Notes: generated by a model not told the origin, from the sequence alone. Shown: positions 31,316-39,529, counted from the stretch's first letter. The stretch is 40,495 nt of DNA from Pelotomaculum sp. UBA3102 (GCA_002365865.1 DFAQ01000040.1:1-40495); one strand, 5' to 3'. Numbers and translations are program-made.

Positions 31316-31774
31316 TTAATACCAAAGAGGCACCGCCGCCAGGGAACAGCCTATTTTTTCCACGCGATGCTCCGTGACGGCTATTTTCGTATCCACTAAA
31401 TCCATACCCCTGGTTTCAAAAGCCTCAATCAACATGCTTTCGATGGCCTTTTCCGCTTCCTGCCGGCCGCATTTTCCGGAAAACTCCATTATCACTCCGA
31501 AACTGTCTTTGGAGAATCCCACACCTACCGCAGCCGAAATCAATTCACCCGGAATCTCGCTGATAATATAACCATAAGCTGTCGGCACCAGTGATCCTGA
31601 TGGTATTTCCATCCCGGGACAGTACCGGACCCCCGGAGGAAGAATGCTGGTTACCCGCATCAAATTAATATTACCGATATTTCCTTTCAACAAGGCATTG
31701 TCAAAGGCATTCAAATGATTTTTCCCTTCCGCGCTTGCCGCGGAAAGAAAAAACTTCTTAGGGGTAGGCAGCAT
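31316..31774 (-). CDS. pdaD: Pyruvoyl-dependent arginine decarboxylase
   Basis: Converts arginine to agmatine using a self-generated pyruvoyl group. It has 152 residues from the ATG at 31774, which lies six bases after GGAGGAG; an ATG at 31780 is too close and the long upstream frame is not family-like. Features: PKKFFLSAASAEGKN, the active-site loop NLMRVTSILPPG, the processing region IPSGSLVPTAYG, where the Ser after Gly is the likely pyruvoyl precursor, and VGVGFSKDSFGVIMEFSG. It opens the polyamine operon. This archaeal-like enzyme replaces the PLP type SpeA. Confidence 0.93.
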   Translation of the reverse strand: MLPTPKKFFLSAASAEGKNHLNAFDNALLKGNIGNINLMRVTSILPPGVRYCPGMEIPSGSLVPTAYGYIISEIPGELISAAVGVGFSKDSFGVIMEFSGKCGRQEAEKAIESMLIEAFETRGMDLVDTKIAVTEHRVEKIGCSLAAVPLWY

Positions 31775-31817
31775 GTCCATCTCCTCCAATTTACTAAATT
31801 CACAGCAAACAATCAAT

Positions 31818-31823
31818 ATTATA
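31818..31823 (-). promoter_or_regulatory. -10 element of the polyamine operon promoter
   Basis: A perfect TATAAT on the minus strand about 45 bases before the pdaD start; the -35 is weak (TTTATT, 16 bases upstream). Confidence 0.45.
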
Positions 31824-31960
31824 TCAAAACCCGGTAAAAAATAAAGCGGAATTTGACTCTTTTTCAAAAATTTATCCCCGTCTCACAAATAATAAGTATA
31901 GAATATATTTCCCGTGGCATTATAAAAAACGACTTATGAAATTATAAAGGGGGAATCCAA

Positions 31961-32476
31961 TTGATTAAAACCGTAGTAGGATTATTCGACTCACGGGACC
32001 AAGCTGAAAAGGCCGTGTCGGCGTTGCGCAGTGCCGGGTTTAATGATGAAATATCAATACTGGCCGCCGACAAGAACCAAGACAAGAACCAAGCGGGTGA
32101 TAATACCGAATATGATCAGACTACCATGAACGCAGATAATGACCTGGGTATGGGCAAAGTTACTGCCGGTGCCTCTACCGGCGGAGTGCTGGGCGGCCTG
32201 GCGGGCCTGGCCATGGGGGCGGGCGCGCTGGCTATTCCCGGTATCGGCCCGGTCATAGCCGCCGGACCGATCGCCGGACTGCTGTCAGGTGCCGCCACCG
32301 GAGGAGTCGCGGGCAGTCTCATCGACTGGGGGATCCCTGCCGAAAGAGGCAGATTCTACGAAGGGAAAGTCCGTGAAGGCAAGATTATGGCTTCAGTCCG
32401 TTCAGATGAAAATAAAATAAATCAGGCTGCCGACATTTTACGTCAAAACGGAGCCCAAGACGTGGAAACTCATTAA
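31961..32476 (+). CDS. YflT-like general stress protein
   Basis: A 171-residue protein. The N-terminal 35 residues (TVVGLFDSRDQAEKAVSALR ... GF) form the beta-alpha unit typical of YflT/general stress 17M-type proteins. The middle (about residues 65-120) is a Gly/Ala-rich stretch (GASTGGVLGGLAGLAMGAG, AAGPIAGLLSGAATGG) like glycine-zipper membrane-inserting segments, and the C-terminus repeats a ferredoxin-like unit (YEGKVREGKIMASVRSDE). The start is TTG after GGGGG. Role in stress is inferred from the family only. Confidence 0.8.
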   Translation: MIKTVVGLFDSRDQAEKAVSALRSAGFNDEISILAADKNQDKNQAGDNTEYDQTTMNADNDLGMGKVTAGASTGGVLGGLAGLAMGAGALAIPGIGPVIAAGPIAGLLSGAATGGVAGSLIDWGIPAERGRFYEGKVREGKIMASVRSDENKINQAADILRQNGAQDVETH

Positions 32477-32534
32477 ACTAGAAAACTGTTAATAAAAAAT
32501 AATCAGGACACAACGCCGGTGCAGAATCAGATTC

Positions 32535-33398
32535 TCACCGGCTGTCTTTGTTAATCCGCTCATATATTTCCTTATAAATAACGGCATCCTCAGCCTGCCT
32601 CCCCGCCGATTCACAAATTATGGCAGAACTCAAATTCCGCTCCGCCAACACCTGCGCCAGCGGCGCAAAATCAGGCCCGAAACCGGTTTCAAGGGTGGTC
32701 CGGTGCTTCTTTTCCCCGGCAGCCGTAAATTCAACCGGGCTGAAGTGGATGTGCAGGTTTTGCAAGTATTCCCGCCCCAATCGCTCCTCAATCCGGTCAA
32801 AAACTGAAACAAACGGAGATTTTCCCCAAAAACCTCCTCCGGTAACAGCGTGCAGGTGACCGAAATCCACTGCCGGCACCAGCTGTTTTCCCAGTTCACA
32901 AATTTCCAGAACTTCCTCCAGCGAACCCAGTTGGTTCTTTTTACCCATGGTTTCAGGCGCCAGTAAAATATGGGCAAGCCCTTCTTCCTCCACCTCCGCC
33001 AATATTTCTTTTAAAAACACCTTGGCCCTGGTCAGAATTTCCTTACGGTCTCCACCACTCCCCGCTCCCGGGTGAAATACAACTATTTTTGCTCCCATGG
33101 CCCGGGCCGCCTTTAATGATTTCAAAATATGTCCCCTGGTCTTAACCCGTATTTGCGGGTCGGTCGTGCTCAAGTTTATGTAATAAGGGGCGTGGATACT
33201 CATTAAGATGTCTTGTTCCCTTGCCAGCTGCCCCAACCGGAACGCGGTTTCCTCCTTGATATTGACCCCGCGGGTGCACTGGTACTCAAATGCGTTTAAC
33301 CCCCGCTTACTCAACCATTCCGGCATCTGCAGGGATGACTTGTGCCCTTCCTCATAAAATGAAGACGATGCTCCCGCCGGTCCAAAGCGAACAGTCAT
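32535..33398 (-). CDS. TIM-barrel protein of the AP endonuclease IV/xylose isomerase-like family
   Basis: A 287-residue barrel like endonuclease IV: NAFEYQCTRG, MSIHAPYYINLSTTDP with the first metal His, VVFHPGAGSGGDRKE, ILLAPETMGKKNQLGSLEE with the Glu, AVDFGHLHAVTGG with Asp and His, and LHIHFSPVE. These match the trinuclear zinc ligands in order. Typical Nfo proteins are about 280 residues, so length fits. It could be an abasic-site nuclease or a relative with another substrate. The gene is monocistronic and faces the YflT-like gene. Confidence 0.82.
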   Translation of the reverse strand: MTVRFGPAGASSSFYEEGHKSSLQMPEWLSKRGLNAFEYQCTRGVNIKEETAFRLGQLAREQDILMSIHAPYYINLSTTDPQIRVKTRGHILKSLKAARAMGAKIVVFHPGAGSGGDRKEILTRAKVFLKEILAEVEEEGLAHILLAPETMGKKNQLGSLEEVLEICELGKQLVPAVDFGHLHAVTGGGFWGKSPFVSVFDRIEERLGREYLQNLHIHFSPVEFTAAGEKKHRTTLETGFGPDFAPLAQVLAERNLSSAIICESAGRQAEDAVIYKEIYERINKDSR

Positions 33399-33574
33399 TT
33401 AACGACCTCCAAGCATTAATATTTTCCACCGGTACTATAATAACCCAACTAACCGCATTACAGAAAGAAGTTTCGGGAACAAAATATAATTTAAATATCA
33501 TTTTTTACCATTTATGGAGGTATTTATCATTTTAGATAGAAGTAATTAATTAACAAAAATACGGGGTGGTAATT

Positions 33575-35158
33575 TTGCGCTGGCTAAAATTAGTGACTTT
33601 AATATTTTTGCTTATGCTGCCGGTTTTTCTTTTGGGCCGTACCGGCGCCGTACCGGTCCTCGGGCGACTGGCCGGTACCGGGTCCGAAAACACATTGATT
33701 TATGCCCGGGCCCGGGATTCAGAGACGCTTGACCCCGCTCTGGCCCTGGATGAGGAGTCCTACAAAGTAATTGCCAATATTTTCGAAGGCCTGGTGCGCT
33801 TTAAACCGGGCACAACCGAGATAGAACCCTGTCTGGCTAAATCCTGGCGCATATCTTCAGACGGGCGCGAATGGACGTTTTACCTGAGAAGAGATGTAAA
33901 ATTCCATGACGGAACCCCTTTCAATGCCGAAGCAGTACGCTTCAGCATTGAAAGGCAGATGCCGCCTTACCGGCAAAACAATACTCCTTATGCTTCATTT
34001 ACTTTCGGCATGATTGAAAATATCGTCGTGCCCGACCCTTACACCGTGAAATTTCTATTAAAATACCCCTACGCGCCGTTACTGCGCAACCTGGCCATGC
34101 CCGCATCCGCACCGGTCGTCAGCCCTGCCGCGGCGACAGCGCTGGAAGATGACTTCGGCAACCAACCGGTGGGAACGGGACCTTACCGCTTCGTCCGCTG
34201 GGGAAAAGGCAAACGCATTACCTTAAAAGCATATCAAGACTATTGGGGCAAACCGGCAGAAATACCCTCATTAACTTTTAAAGTCATTAAAAACAGCCGG
34301 TTCCGGTCTCTGGCACTGAAACTAGGTCTGGTCGATATTATCGACGGCTTGACCATGGCAGATGTCCGTTTCCTGGAAAATAAAGGTTGCCCGGTTTTGC
34401 AAAAGCCGGGCCAGGATCTGAATTACCTTGGTTTCTTTACCGATAAAAAACCCTTTGACAATCCCGAAATACGCAGGGCGGTAAGCATGGCCGTTGACCG
34501 CCGGCAAATTGTTTTAAATTTTTTTCAGGGTGCCGCTTTTGAAGCCAACGGCCCCCTGCCTCCCGGCGTAATGGGTTACAACCCGGATTTATGCAACCTT
34601 CCTTACGACCCGGACGGGGCCAAAGAAATCCTGGCTGACAACGGCTATCCCCACGGGTTGAAAATTACTATTATTACCTATGAGAATTCCAGGCCGTATA
34701 ACCCCCCGGGAGGAGAAAATCTGGCCGCCTGCCTGCAATCGGACCTTGCGCGGGTGGGCATAAACGTTGCAATCAAGGTATATCCCTGGCACCGGTACAA
34801 AGAAGCCCTGCTGAAGGAAGAAGGAAATGCTTTCCTTTACGGCTGGATAAGCGATAACGGGGACCCGGATAACTTTTTGTATGCCCTGCTGTCATCATCC
34901 CAAATCGAAAACGGGCTGAACTCCGCTCGCTACAGGAATCAGGAAGTTGACCTGCTGCTGGCCCGGGCCCAGCAGGAAACCGAACCACTCCTGCGCGAAC
35001 AAATGTACCGCAAGGCCGTCAAAATTATCTGCCGTGATACCCCATGGGTCTTTTTAAACCACAGTAAGCAGATTGCGGCCACTTTACCGGAAATAAAAGG
35101 TTTAAAAATAAATGCAACCGGAATTAGCTTGCTCAATTTAGTAAAAAAAGAAAATTAA
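33575..35158 (+). CDS. Orphan ABC transporter peptide/nickel-type substrate-binding protein
   Basis: A 527-residue family-5 binding protein (DppA/OppA/NikA type). An N-terminal hydrophobic stretch (LVTLIFLLMLPVFLLG) is a signal or membrane anchor without a lipobox Cys. Then: LIYARARDSETLDPALALDE, VANIFEGL-type helix (KVIANIFEGLVRFKPG), WTFYLRRDVKFHDGTPFNAE, the GTGPYRFVRW signature, and NPEIRRAVSMAVDRRQIV. No permease or ATPase genes adjoin it. Start TTG 33575 is preferred because GGGGTGG precedes it; a GTG at 33566 is inside that site. The ligand is unknown. Confidence 0.88.
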   Translation: MRWLKLVTLIFLLMLPVFLLGRTGAVPVLGRLAGTGSENTLIYARARDSETLDPALALDEESYKVIANIFEGLVRFKPGTTEIEPCLAKSWRISSDGREWTFYLRRDVKFHDGTPFNAEAVRFSIERQMPPYRQNNTPYASFTFGMIENIVVPDPYTVKFLLKYPYAPLLRNLAMPASAPVVSPAAATALEDDFGNQPVGTGPYRFVRWGKGKRITLKAYQDYWGKPAEIPSLTFKVIKNSRFRSLALKLGLVDIIDGLTMADVRFLENKGCPVLQKPGQDLNYLGFFTDKKPFDNPEIRRAVSMAVDRRQIVLNFFQGAAFEANGPLPPGVMGYNPDLCNLPYDPDGAKEILADNGYPHGLKITIITYENSRPYNPPGGENLAACLQSDLARVGINVAIKVYPWHRYKEALLKEEGNAFLYGWISDNGDPDNFLYALLSSSQIENGLNSARYRNQEVDLLLARAQQETEPLLREQMYRKAVKIICRDTPWVFLNHSKQIAATLPEIKGLKINATGISLLNLVKKEN

Positions 35159-35280
35159 AGTTTAAGCATCACCTTAAAATACAGCAATTTCCCATTATAT
35201 TCCGCTAATAACCGGCCCCAAAATGCAGCATAATATCTGAAAAAGGCGCTACTGCCTAAATTCAGCAAGGAGGAACTATT

Positions 35281-36048
35281 ATGGATCAAATTTATCAACT
35301 GCAAAGGCAGATCCAGGATTTACGCCAGGAAGTAAACAGTATCAGTCAAGTTGCCAGCCAATTACAACGTTCCGAGGCAAATAACGCTGCGCAACTGCAG
35401 CAACTGCAGCAACACGAAAGTATGGCTTCCCAGCAACTGAATGCCATTCAACAGATTTGCAACCGCCTGAACCAGGATGTCAACGCAATAAACAATTTCG
35501 CCCAGCAAATAACCTCCCAGATCAGGCCCATGACTACCGGTCAATTCGGTGCCGGCGTTTATAACCAATACGGAACCGTGCAACCCGCAACTTTCGGCAC
35601 CGGCATGACTACCGGCGCATACGGGCCTGCCCAGTTTGGTACTTACGGTGCCCAGTTCAGCCCCAATCGTTTTGATCAATTTCAAAGAAACCAGTATGTC
35701 AGCTCCATGGCAGCCAACCGCTACGGGGCAGGTTTAAACGCCCCCAATTACATGTCCAACCAACATATCAGCAACCTGGCCAATCAAGGTATGCTGGGCG
35801 CCCAGCCCAACTTAGCCGCAAGCAATTATGGAGCCGGCACCATGGGCACGGGCAATATTGCCGTAACCCCCGCACATCCGGTGCAAACCACCCAATACGG
35901 GGCCACCGGCTTTGCCGCCGGAAGCCAGTACCTGCCGGCTTACAGCACCAGCCAGATCAGCGCAGCAACTCAACCCGCATCGGGAATTTTCAGTCAAGCT
36001 GCCCCGGTCGCGAGTGCTCAAAATACCGGCCGTTACAGTAATTTCTAA
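35281..36048 (+). CDS. Gln/Asn-rich coiled-coil protein with a G/Y/Q repeat-like tail
   Basis: A 255-residue protein not assigned to a family. Residues 1-82 are a Gln-rich heptad-type helix (IYQLQRQIQDLRQEVNSISQ ... QQLNAIQQICNRLNQ), clearly a coiled coil. Residues 83-255 are low-complexity, rich in Gly, Ala, Gln, Asn, Tyr, Thr and Ser, with recurrent TGxYG, QFGTYGAQF, NRYGAGLN and SNYGAGTMG units, and almost no charge. There is no signal peptide. It is followed by a strong terminator. Composition resembles structural or coat-type proteins; a spore-coat role is only a guess. Confidence 0.75.
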   Translation: MDQIYQLQRQIQDLRQEVNSISQVASQLQRSEANNAAQLQQLQQHESMASQQLNAIQQICNRLNQDVNAINNFAQQITSQIRPMTTGQFGAGVYNQYGTVQPATFGTGMTTGAYGPAQFGTYGAQFSPNRFDQFQRNQYVSSMAANRYGAGLNAPNYMSNQHISNLANQGMLGAQPNLAASNYGAGTMGTGNIAVTPAHPVQTTQYGATGFAAGSQYLPAYSTSQISAATQPASGIFSQAAPVASAQNTGRYSNF

Positions 36049-36065
36049 AACAACCACATCCATAG

Positions 36066-36103
36066 CTAAGAGGAGTCTGGCAGCCAGGCTCCTCTTAGTT
36101 TTT
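36066..36103 (+). terminator. Terminator of the Q/N-rich gene
   Basis: CTAAGAGGAG and CTCCTCTTAG form a 10-bp stem around TCTGGCAGCCAGG, itself partly paired, followed by TTTTTAAAT. Confidence 0.88.
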
Positions 36104-36189
36104 AAATATTTTTTAAAACCAGTACTTAACATTTAATAACATATTTGTTATAATTTACTTAACAATTAATTAAGGAGGGAGTTTTTCTT

Positions 36190-36444
36190 TTGGTAAAAAA
36201 TCTACGGGAGGGAACTTCTTATACTTATCGTGATGTTGTGGAATTACTGGGGGAATTTTCGGCTTTTAAAGACCGGGTGATAAAAAAATTCAAAGAACTG
36301 GCCAAGGAATTTGAAGGCAAGGCAAATGAACATGACCTGTGGGTGAATCTATACCTTATTTCCACTGACTATGCGGAAGAAATAACCGGGAAAAAAATCA
36401 AGCAACATCAGATGCAAGAGTCTGCCGTTCAAAAAATATCCTGA
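36190..36444 (+). CDS. Small helical hypothetical protein, 84 residues
   Basis: Starts at TTG eight bases after AAGGAGGGAG. The product is mostly helical and highly charged (ELLGEFSAFKDRVIKKFKEL, then AKEFEGKANEHDLWVNLYLI), probably soluble. No family is recognised. ATAACA and TGTTAT around 36130-36152, upstream, are an inverted repeat overlapping a TTATAAT -10-like box, so the gene may have its own controlled promoter. A terminator follows at once. Confidence 0.6.
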   Translation: MVKNLREGTSYTYRDVVELLGEFSAFKDRVIKKFKELAKEFEGKANEHDLWVNLYLISTDYAEEITGKKIKQHQMQESAVQKIS

Positions 36445-36445
36445 A

Positions 36446-36488
36446 AGCAACTCGCCCCGCCGGCCGGACAGGCGGGGCGAGTTGCTTT
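36446..36488. terminator. Bidirectional terminator
   Basis: AAGCAACTCGCCCCGCC and GGCGGGGCGAGTTGCTT form a 17-bp stem with A and T runs on each side, between two convergent genes; it overlaps the last base pairs of the minus-strand gene. Confidence 0.9.
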
Positions 36489-37125
36489 ACTCACCGGTGA
36501 TCTCGGCATCAATATCAATGGTCTTTCCGTCCCGGTCACGATCATAATATTCATTTTTGTCGTAGTATTTTATCACGTACTCCCCCACCTTTTCGCAGGT
36601 ATAAAAGTTTACTGCCCCGATAATGAAGATGCCGATAAACGGAATAATCCGGAAAATAGTACGCTGCGTGACCCGGAATCCCAAAGTCAAAAGCACCCGC
36701 TCAAACAGCCGGGTAAAGGCACGGCCCGAAAGTTGGGACACTGCCGCCCTGGTCAACCCCTTCCCGGCGGCTCCCGCCCCCACGGCGGAAACAAACACCC
36801 ATACCGCTTCCCTGGTAGTATCGTGACCCTCTAAATCACGATTATGTACCGCCGCCACCTCCATGATCATTTCGCTGATAAAATAACCGACGGCAATCAC
36901 GTCGAGAACCGTCCCGCCCACTAAAGCAACCAGCGTTCCCAAGCCCGGAACGGCCCCGGGAACGGCCGACACGGCCCCGGCCGCCGCACACAAACGGCAC
37001 TTCTTTCTGACGATTAACCGGCTGATTTCTTCCCTTGACAAGCCGGGTTTTTTCCTTTTTAATTTTTCCACCCGTTTCTTGACCTCGTCTTTATTTACAT
37101 AATCAAACGGGTTAATTAATGCCAC
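36487..37125 (-). CDS. Predicted membrane protein, possibly EcsC/DUF697-like
   Basis: A 212-residue protein starting at GTG 37125 after a GGGAG site (the frame runs further upstream but without a start signal). Residues 1-45 are charged and helical. Two to three hydrophobic regions follow: AVSAVPGAVPGLGTLVALVGG, VWVFVSAVGAGAAG and FRIIPFIGIFIIGAVNFY. The P-G-L-G-T-L-x-x-x-x-G-T-x-x-D-x-x pattern and the Glu-rich helix after it recall EcsC and DUF697 proteins. The C-terminal tail is acidic. Family and function are tentative. Confidence 0.6.
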   Translation of the reverse strand: MALINPFDYVNKDEVKKRVEKLKRKKPGLSREEISRLIVRKKCRLCAAAGAVSAVPGAVPGLGTLVALVGGTVLDVIAVGYFISEMIMEVAAVHNRDLEGHDTTREAVWVFVSAVGAGAAGKGLTRAAVSQLSGRAFTRLFERVLLTLGFRVTQRTIFRIIPFIGIFIIGAVNFYTCEKVGEYVIKYYDKNEYYDRDRDGKTIDIDAEITGE

Positions 37126-37236
37126 CGGATTCAGCTCCCTTTGATACAGCACCTTGATGATTATAATTACGGGCAATCTTGCTTCTTAAATACCGCTATG
37201 TTATTATATATATTGGTTGGCATTAAGATCAAGTAT

Positions 37237-37312
37237 GGGCCTATAGCTCAGCTGGGAGAGCGCTTGGTTCGCATTCAAGAGGTCAGGGGTTCGAATCCCC
37301 TTAGGTCCACCA
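37237..37312 (+). tRNA. tRNA-Ala (CGC)
   Basis: Acceptor GGGCCTA with TAGGTCC includes the G3-U70 pair that marks alanine tRNAs; anticodon loop TTCGCAT gives CGC (reads GCG); T-loop GGTTCGAATCC; CCA encoded at 37310-37312. Confidence 0.95.
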
Positions 37313-37361
37313 TAATTTTTGTCGAAAGAAGTCGATTGATTATACAATTGGCTTTTTTTCG

Positions 37362-37500
37362 TGACACGGCGTGACACGCGTGACAAGGGCGTGACAAGGG
37401 GACGGTTCTTTTGTCACGTTTTTGTGCGTGCTGAAGGGTGACAAGGGGACGGTTCTTTTGTCACGTTTTTGGGGTGACAAGGGGACGGTTCTTTTGTCAC
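37362..37500 (+). repeat. Three tandem REP-like palindromic units
   Basis: Three identical 27-bp units at 37391-37417, 37438-37464 and 37474-37500. Each opens GTGACAA, has the centre GGGGACGGTTCTT and closes TTGTCAC, so each can fold into a 7-bp hairpin. Spacers share GTTTTTGTGCGTGCTG. Just before (37362-37390) are partial GTGACAC and GTGACAAGG copies. Other copies occur at 38.4 and 40.46 kb. Confidence 0.95.
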
Positions 37501-37810
37501 GTTTTTGTGCGTGCTGTAGTAATAGTGCAGTGAAATATATTCTGTCCTGCGTCCCTCCCATTTACTTCTCTGTAAACAACAAAAATCCAGTTGTTAGCAC
37601 TTCTATTAAACACCAAAATTGGCGTTAATTTTAATCCCATTATAAAATTTCGTTTCGGAACGAAAAACCGCTTTTTTACTTGTACAATTTGAAATTTTGT
37701 CAGGATTTGCTCGCAAAACAGTAAATAACAATGGACATACTATAGTCAAGGGCTTTTAAAAACGCCTCGATTTAAAAATTAAATTTTTTCAAAGGAGGTA
37801 ATACGATACG
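37501..37810. other. Intergenic region before the Spy-like gene
   Basis: No gene is seen. It contains a small palindrome TTTCGTT/AACGAAA near 37648-37665, a -10-like TACTAT near 37739, and AT-rich sequence ending in AAAGGAGGT at 37791-37799, the ribosome binding site of the next gene. No strong -35 can be chosen. Confidence 0.4.
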
Positions 37811-38323
37811 TTGCAAAAGAAGACTTTAACTTTAGTAATTTTTACCCTTTGTCTGGCGTTGCTCCTGGGAATAACCCAGGTCGCATCCGCCACCGGGTGG
37901 CGCCTGGGTGAAAACACACCCGCTTTTTCCAGGGCAGGAAACCCTGGCCTGTTGAACAGCGAAAACTGGACCTCCCTGGGAGAAAAGCTTAACCTGAGCG
38001 CTGAGCAGTCCCAGCAGTTAAAGGCGTTACACAAGAAAAACTATGAAGCTACGAAGGAACTGCGGGCCAAGCTCCGGGACGCCATGTTCGATTTGAAGCA
38101 GTTGGGGTTTGATAAAAACCCGGACCAGGCCGCCGTTGACGCCAAAATTCAGGAAATAAACCGCCTTCGCACCCGGTTGCATGAAATTAGGCGCCAGAAC
38201 CGGGAAAGCATGAATAATATACTTACCACGGAACAGCAAGAACAATTAAAAAACATGAAGGGCAAATGCCGGCTAGGCGGTCGCGGCCATGGTAAGGGCG
38301 CTCCTTCTGAAGATAAAGCTTAA
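37811..38323 (+). CDS. Spy/CpxP-family exported protein
   Basis: A 170-residue secreted protein. Signal peptide about residues 1-28 (TLVIFTLCLALLLGITQVASA). The mature part is helical with both LTxxQ-type motifs of the Spy/CpxP family: LNLSAEQSQQLKALHKKNYE and ILTTEQQEQLKNM, separated by a long helix with regular Arg/Lys/Glu. Members act as ATP-independent chaperones or in envelope stress and metal sensing; in this Gram-positive host it would act outside the membrane. The C-terminal Gly/His/Lys-rich end (GRGHGKGAP) may bind metal. The start is TTG, about 11 bases after AAAGGAGGT. It is flanked by REP-like repeats on both sides. Confidence 0.8.
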   Translation: MQKKTLTLVIFTLCLALLLGITQVASATGWRLGENTPAFSRAGNPGLLNSENWTSLGEKLNLSAEQSQQLKALHKKNYEATKELRAKLRDAMFDLKQLGFDKNPDQAAVDAKIQEINRLRTRLHEIRRQNRESMNNILTTEQQEQLKNMKGKCRLGGRGHGKGAPSEDKA

Positions 38324-38360
38324 CAAACGGAAAACCGCAACCTCAAACCAATAACGTTTA

Positions 38361-38391
38361 AAGAAGGAGCAGGATTGCTGCTCCTTCTTTT
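38361..38391 (+). terminator. Terminator of the Spy-like gene
   Basis: AAGAAGGAGCAG (38361-38372) and CTGCTCCTTCTT (38378-38389) form a 12-bp stem with loop GATTG, followed by TTTCCC. Confidence 0.85.
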
Positions 38392-38402
38392 CCCACAGTT
38401 TC

Positions 38403-38503
38403 GTGACAAAAGAACCGTCCCCGTGACACCCCAAAGAACCGTCCCCGTGACACCCCGTGACACGTGCGTGCCCGTGACACGTGCCCGTGTCACGTGTCAC
38501 GCT
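38403..38503 (-). repeat. REP-like repeat cluster, opposite orientation
   Basis: Two units in reverse orientation to those at 37.4 kb: GTGACAAAAGAACCGTCCCC from 38403 and CAAAGAACCGTCCCCGTGAC around 38432-38451. A run of GTGACAC/GTGTCAC blocks follows to 38503. The cluster reaches into the sdpI-like gene and supplies its stop codon (38497-38499). Confidence 0.9.
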
Positions 38504-39183
38504 CTTCTGAAAATTAAGTACGAATAAACGATGGGAACGACGGCCATCAAAAGTATGGCGGCAAAGAATACATACGCGGCCCAAGCGGACTGGAACCCGG
38601 ACATGGCCAGACAGACCAGGCCGCCTGCGACCCAAACCCTGGCGCCCAGCCGGTGCGTCCTCTGCCACACTTCCTCATTGGCCAGCGTCCAGGGCGTCTT
38701 GATCCCCACAAAATAATTGTGCCGGAACTGGCCCATAAAATTGCCGATAATGATCAGTAAAACGGAGACCAGCGCTTTAACCACCAGACCGATATTCACC
38801 GCATAACCCAGGGCAACCAGTACCGTCGCTACCCACAAAACTCCTAAAAACAATACTATCGCCCAGCGCAGGAAGGCATACGCGCCTGCAAAACGGCGGT
38901 AATTTTCGCGCCGGGGGTCGATCAGCGGCAAAACCAAAAGCATAAAATAGAGCCCGACAGCCAGCAGCGGCGGGGAAAAGGCCCCAAAGCTCCTGGGGTA
39001 ATAGGCATCAACCTCCCCGTGGATATTCCAATGGCCCGGCACCCTTGCCGGCAGATGAGGAAATACCAGGACGGCGGCCAGTAAAAGCCCGGCCATAATA
39101 GCCCACAGCGGCCAATCATGCTTCAGCATCTGCCAATCAAGGCGGTAGGAATCATGAGCTTTCCTCTTTGCCAACTCCGTCAC
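38497..39183 (-). CDS. sdpI: SdpI-family membrane protein
   Basis: A 228-residue protein with about six membrane spans. The N-terminal DUF1648-type segment is clear (FPHLPARVPGHWNIHGEVDAYYPRSFG) and the C-terminal SdpI signature follows: NFMGQFRHNYFVGIKTPWTLANEEVWQRTHRLG (in two parts: GQFRHNYFVGIKTPWTL and EEVWQRTHRLG). In B. subtilis SdpI gives immunity to the SdpC cannibalism toxin and sequesters SdpR. The gene overlaps the regulator by 4 bases. No sdpABC toxin genes are present here. The final codon lies in the REP-like cluster. Confidence 0.88.
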   Translation of the reverse strand: MTELAKRKAHDSYRLDWQMLKHDWPLWAIMAGLLLAAVLVFPHLPARVPGHWNIHGEVDAYYPRSFGAFSPPLLAVGLYFMLLVLPLIDPRRENYRRFAGAYAFLRWAIVLFLGVLWVATVLVALGYAVNIGLVVKALVSVLLIIIGNFMGQFRHNYFVGIKTPWTLANEEVWQRTHRLGARVWVAGGLVCLAMSGFQSAWAAYVFFAAILLMAVVPIVYSYLIFRRA

Positions 39184-39482
39184 TCCTTCCTTTTAGGTTT
39201 TCCCCTGCCGCTCTGGTCCGGGGTCTGCATAATCCGGTAAAACCAGCCGATGAGCTCCTGGAAAACCGTAGTGTTAAGGGAATAATAAATATTTTGGCCT
39301 TCGCGCACGTCCTGAACCAGATTAGCCTGTTTAAGAACGTTGAGGTGGTGTGAAACGCTTGGCCTGGTAATGTCGAACTGTTCCGCGATTTCCCCGGCAG
39401 TCAAATCTCCTTCCCGCAGAAGTTGTAAAATCTCCCGGCGGGTGGCATCCGACAGGGCTTTGAAAACAACATTGGGCGGCAT
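39180..39482 (-). CDS. sdpR: ArsR-family transcriptional regulator, SdpR type
   Basis: A 100-residue winged-helix repressor: VFKALSDATRREILQLLREG, recognition helix region TAGEIAEQFDITRPSVSHHL, and the wing VREGQNIYYSLN. No cysteine metal site is visible, in keeping with SdpR-like members that respond to a membrane partner rather than to metal. The SLN then FQELIGWFYRIM tail is typical of SdpR. First gene of the pair with sdpI; an inverted repeat sits 20-47 bases upstream. Confidence 0.9.
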   Translation of the reverse strand: MPPNVVFKALSDATRREILQLLREGDLTAGEIAEQFDITRPSVSHHLNVLKQANLVQDVREGQNIYYSLNTTVFQELIGWFYRIMQTPDQSGRGKPKRKE

Positions 39483-39501
39483 GAGGCACCTACTCCCGTT
39501 A

Positions 39502-39529
39502 ATTTAGATGTTTAGACAAACTTCTAAAT
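39502..39529 (-). promoter_or_regulatory. Candidate SdpR operator
   Basis: ATTTAGA (39502-39508) and TCTAAAT (39523-39529) form an inverted repeat with a related TTTAGA inside, just upstream of the regulator gene. The layout is that of an ArsR/SdpR autoregulatory site. Confidence 0.6.

Noticed and set aside
37204..37500. Short open frames across tRNA-Ala and the palindromic repeats
   Set aside because: They translate tRNA and repeat DNA (repeated TVPLSPQKRDKR-like strings) and have no independent support.
37362..37500. Possible CRISPR array
   Set aside because: The spacing is irregular and short, spacers are similar to one another, units are palindromic and inverted elsewhere, and no cas genes are present.
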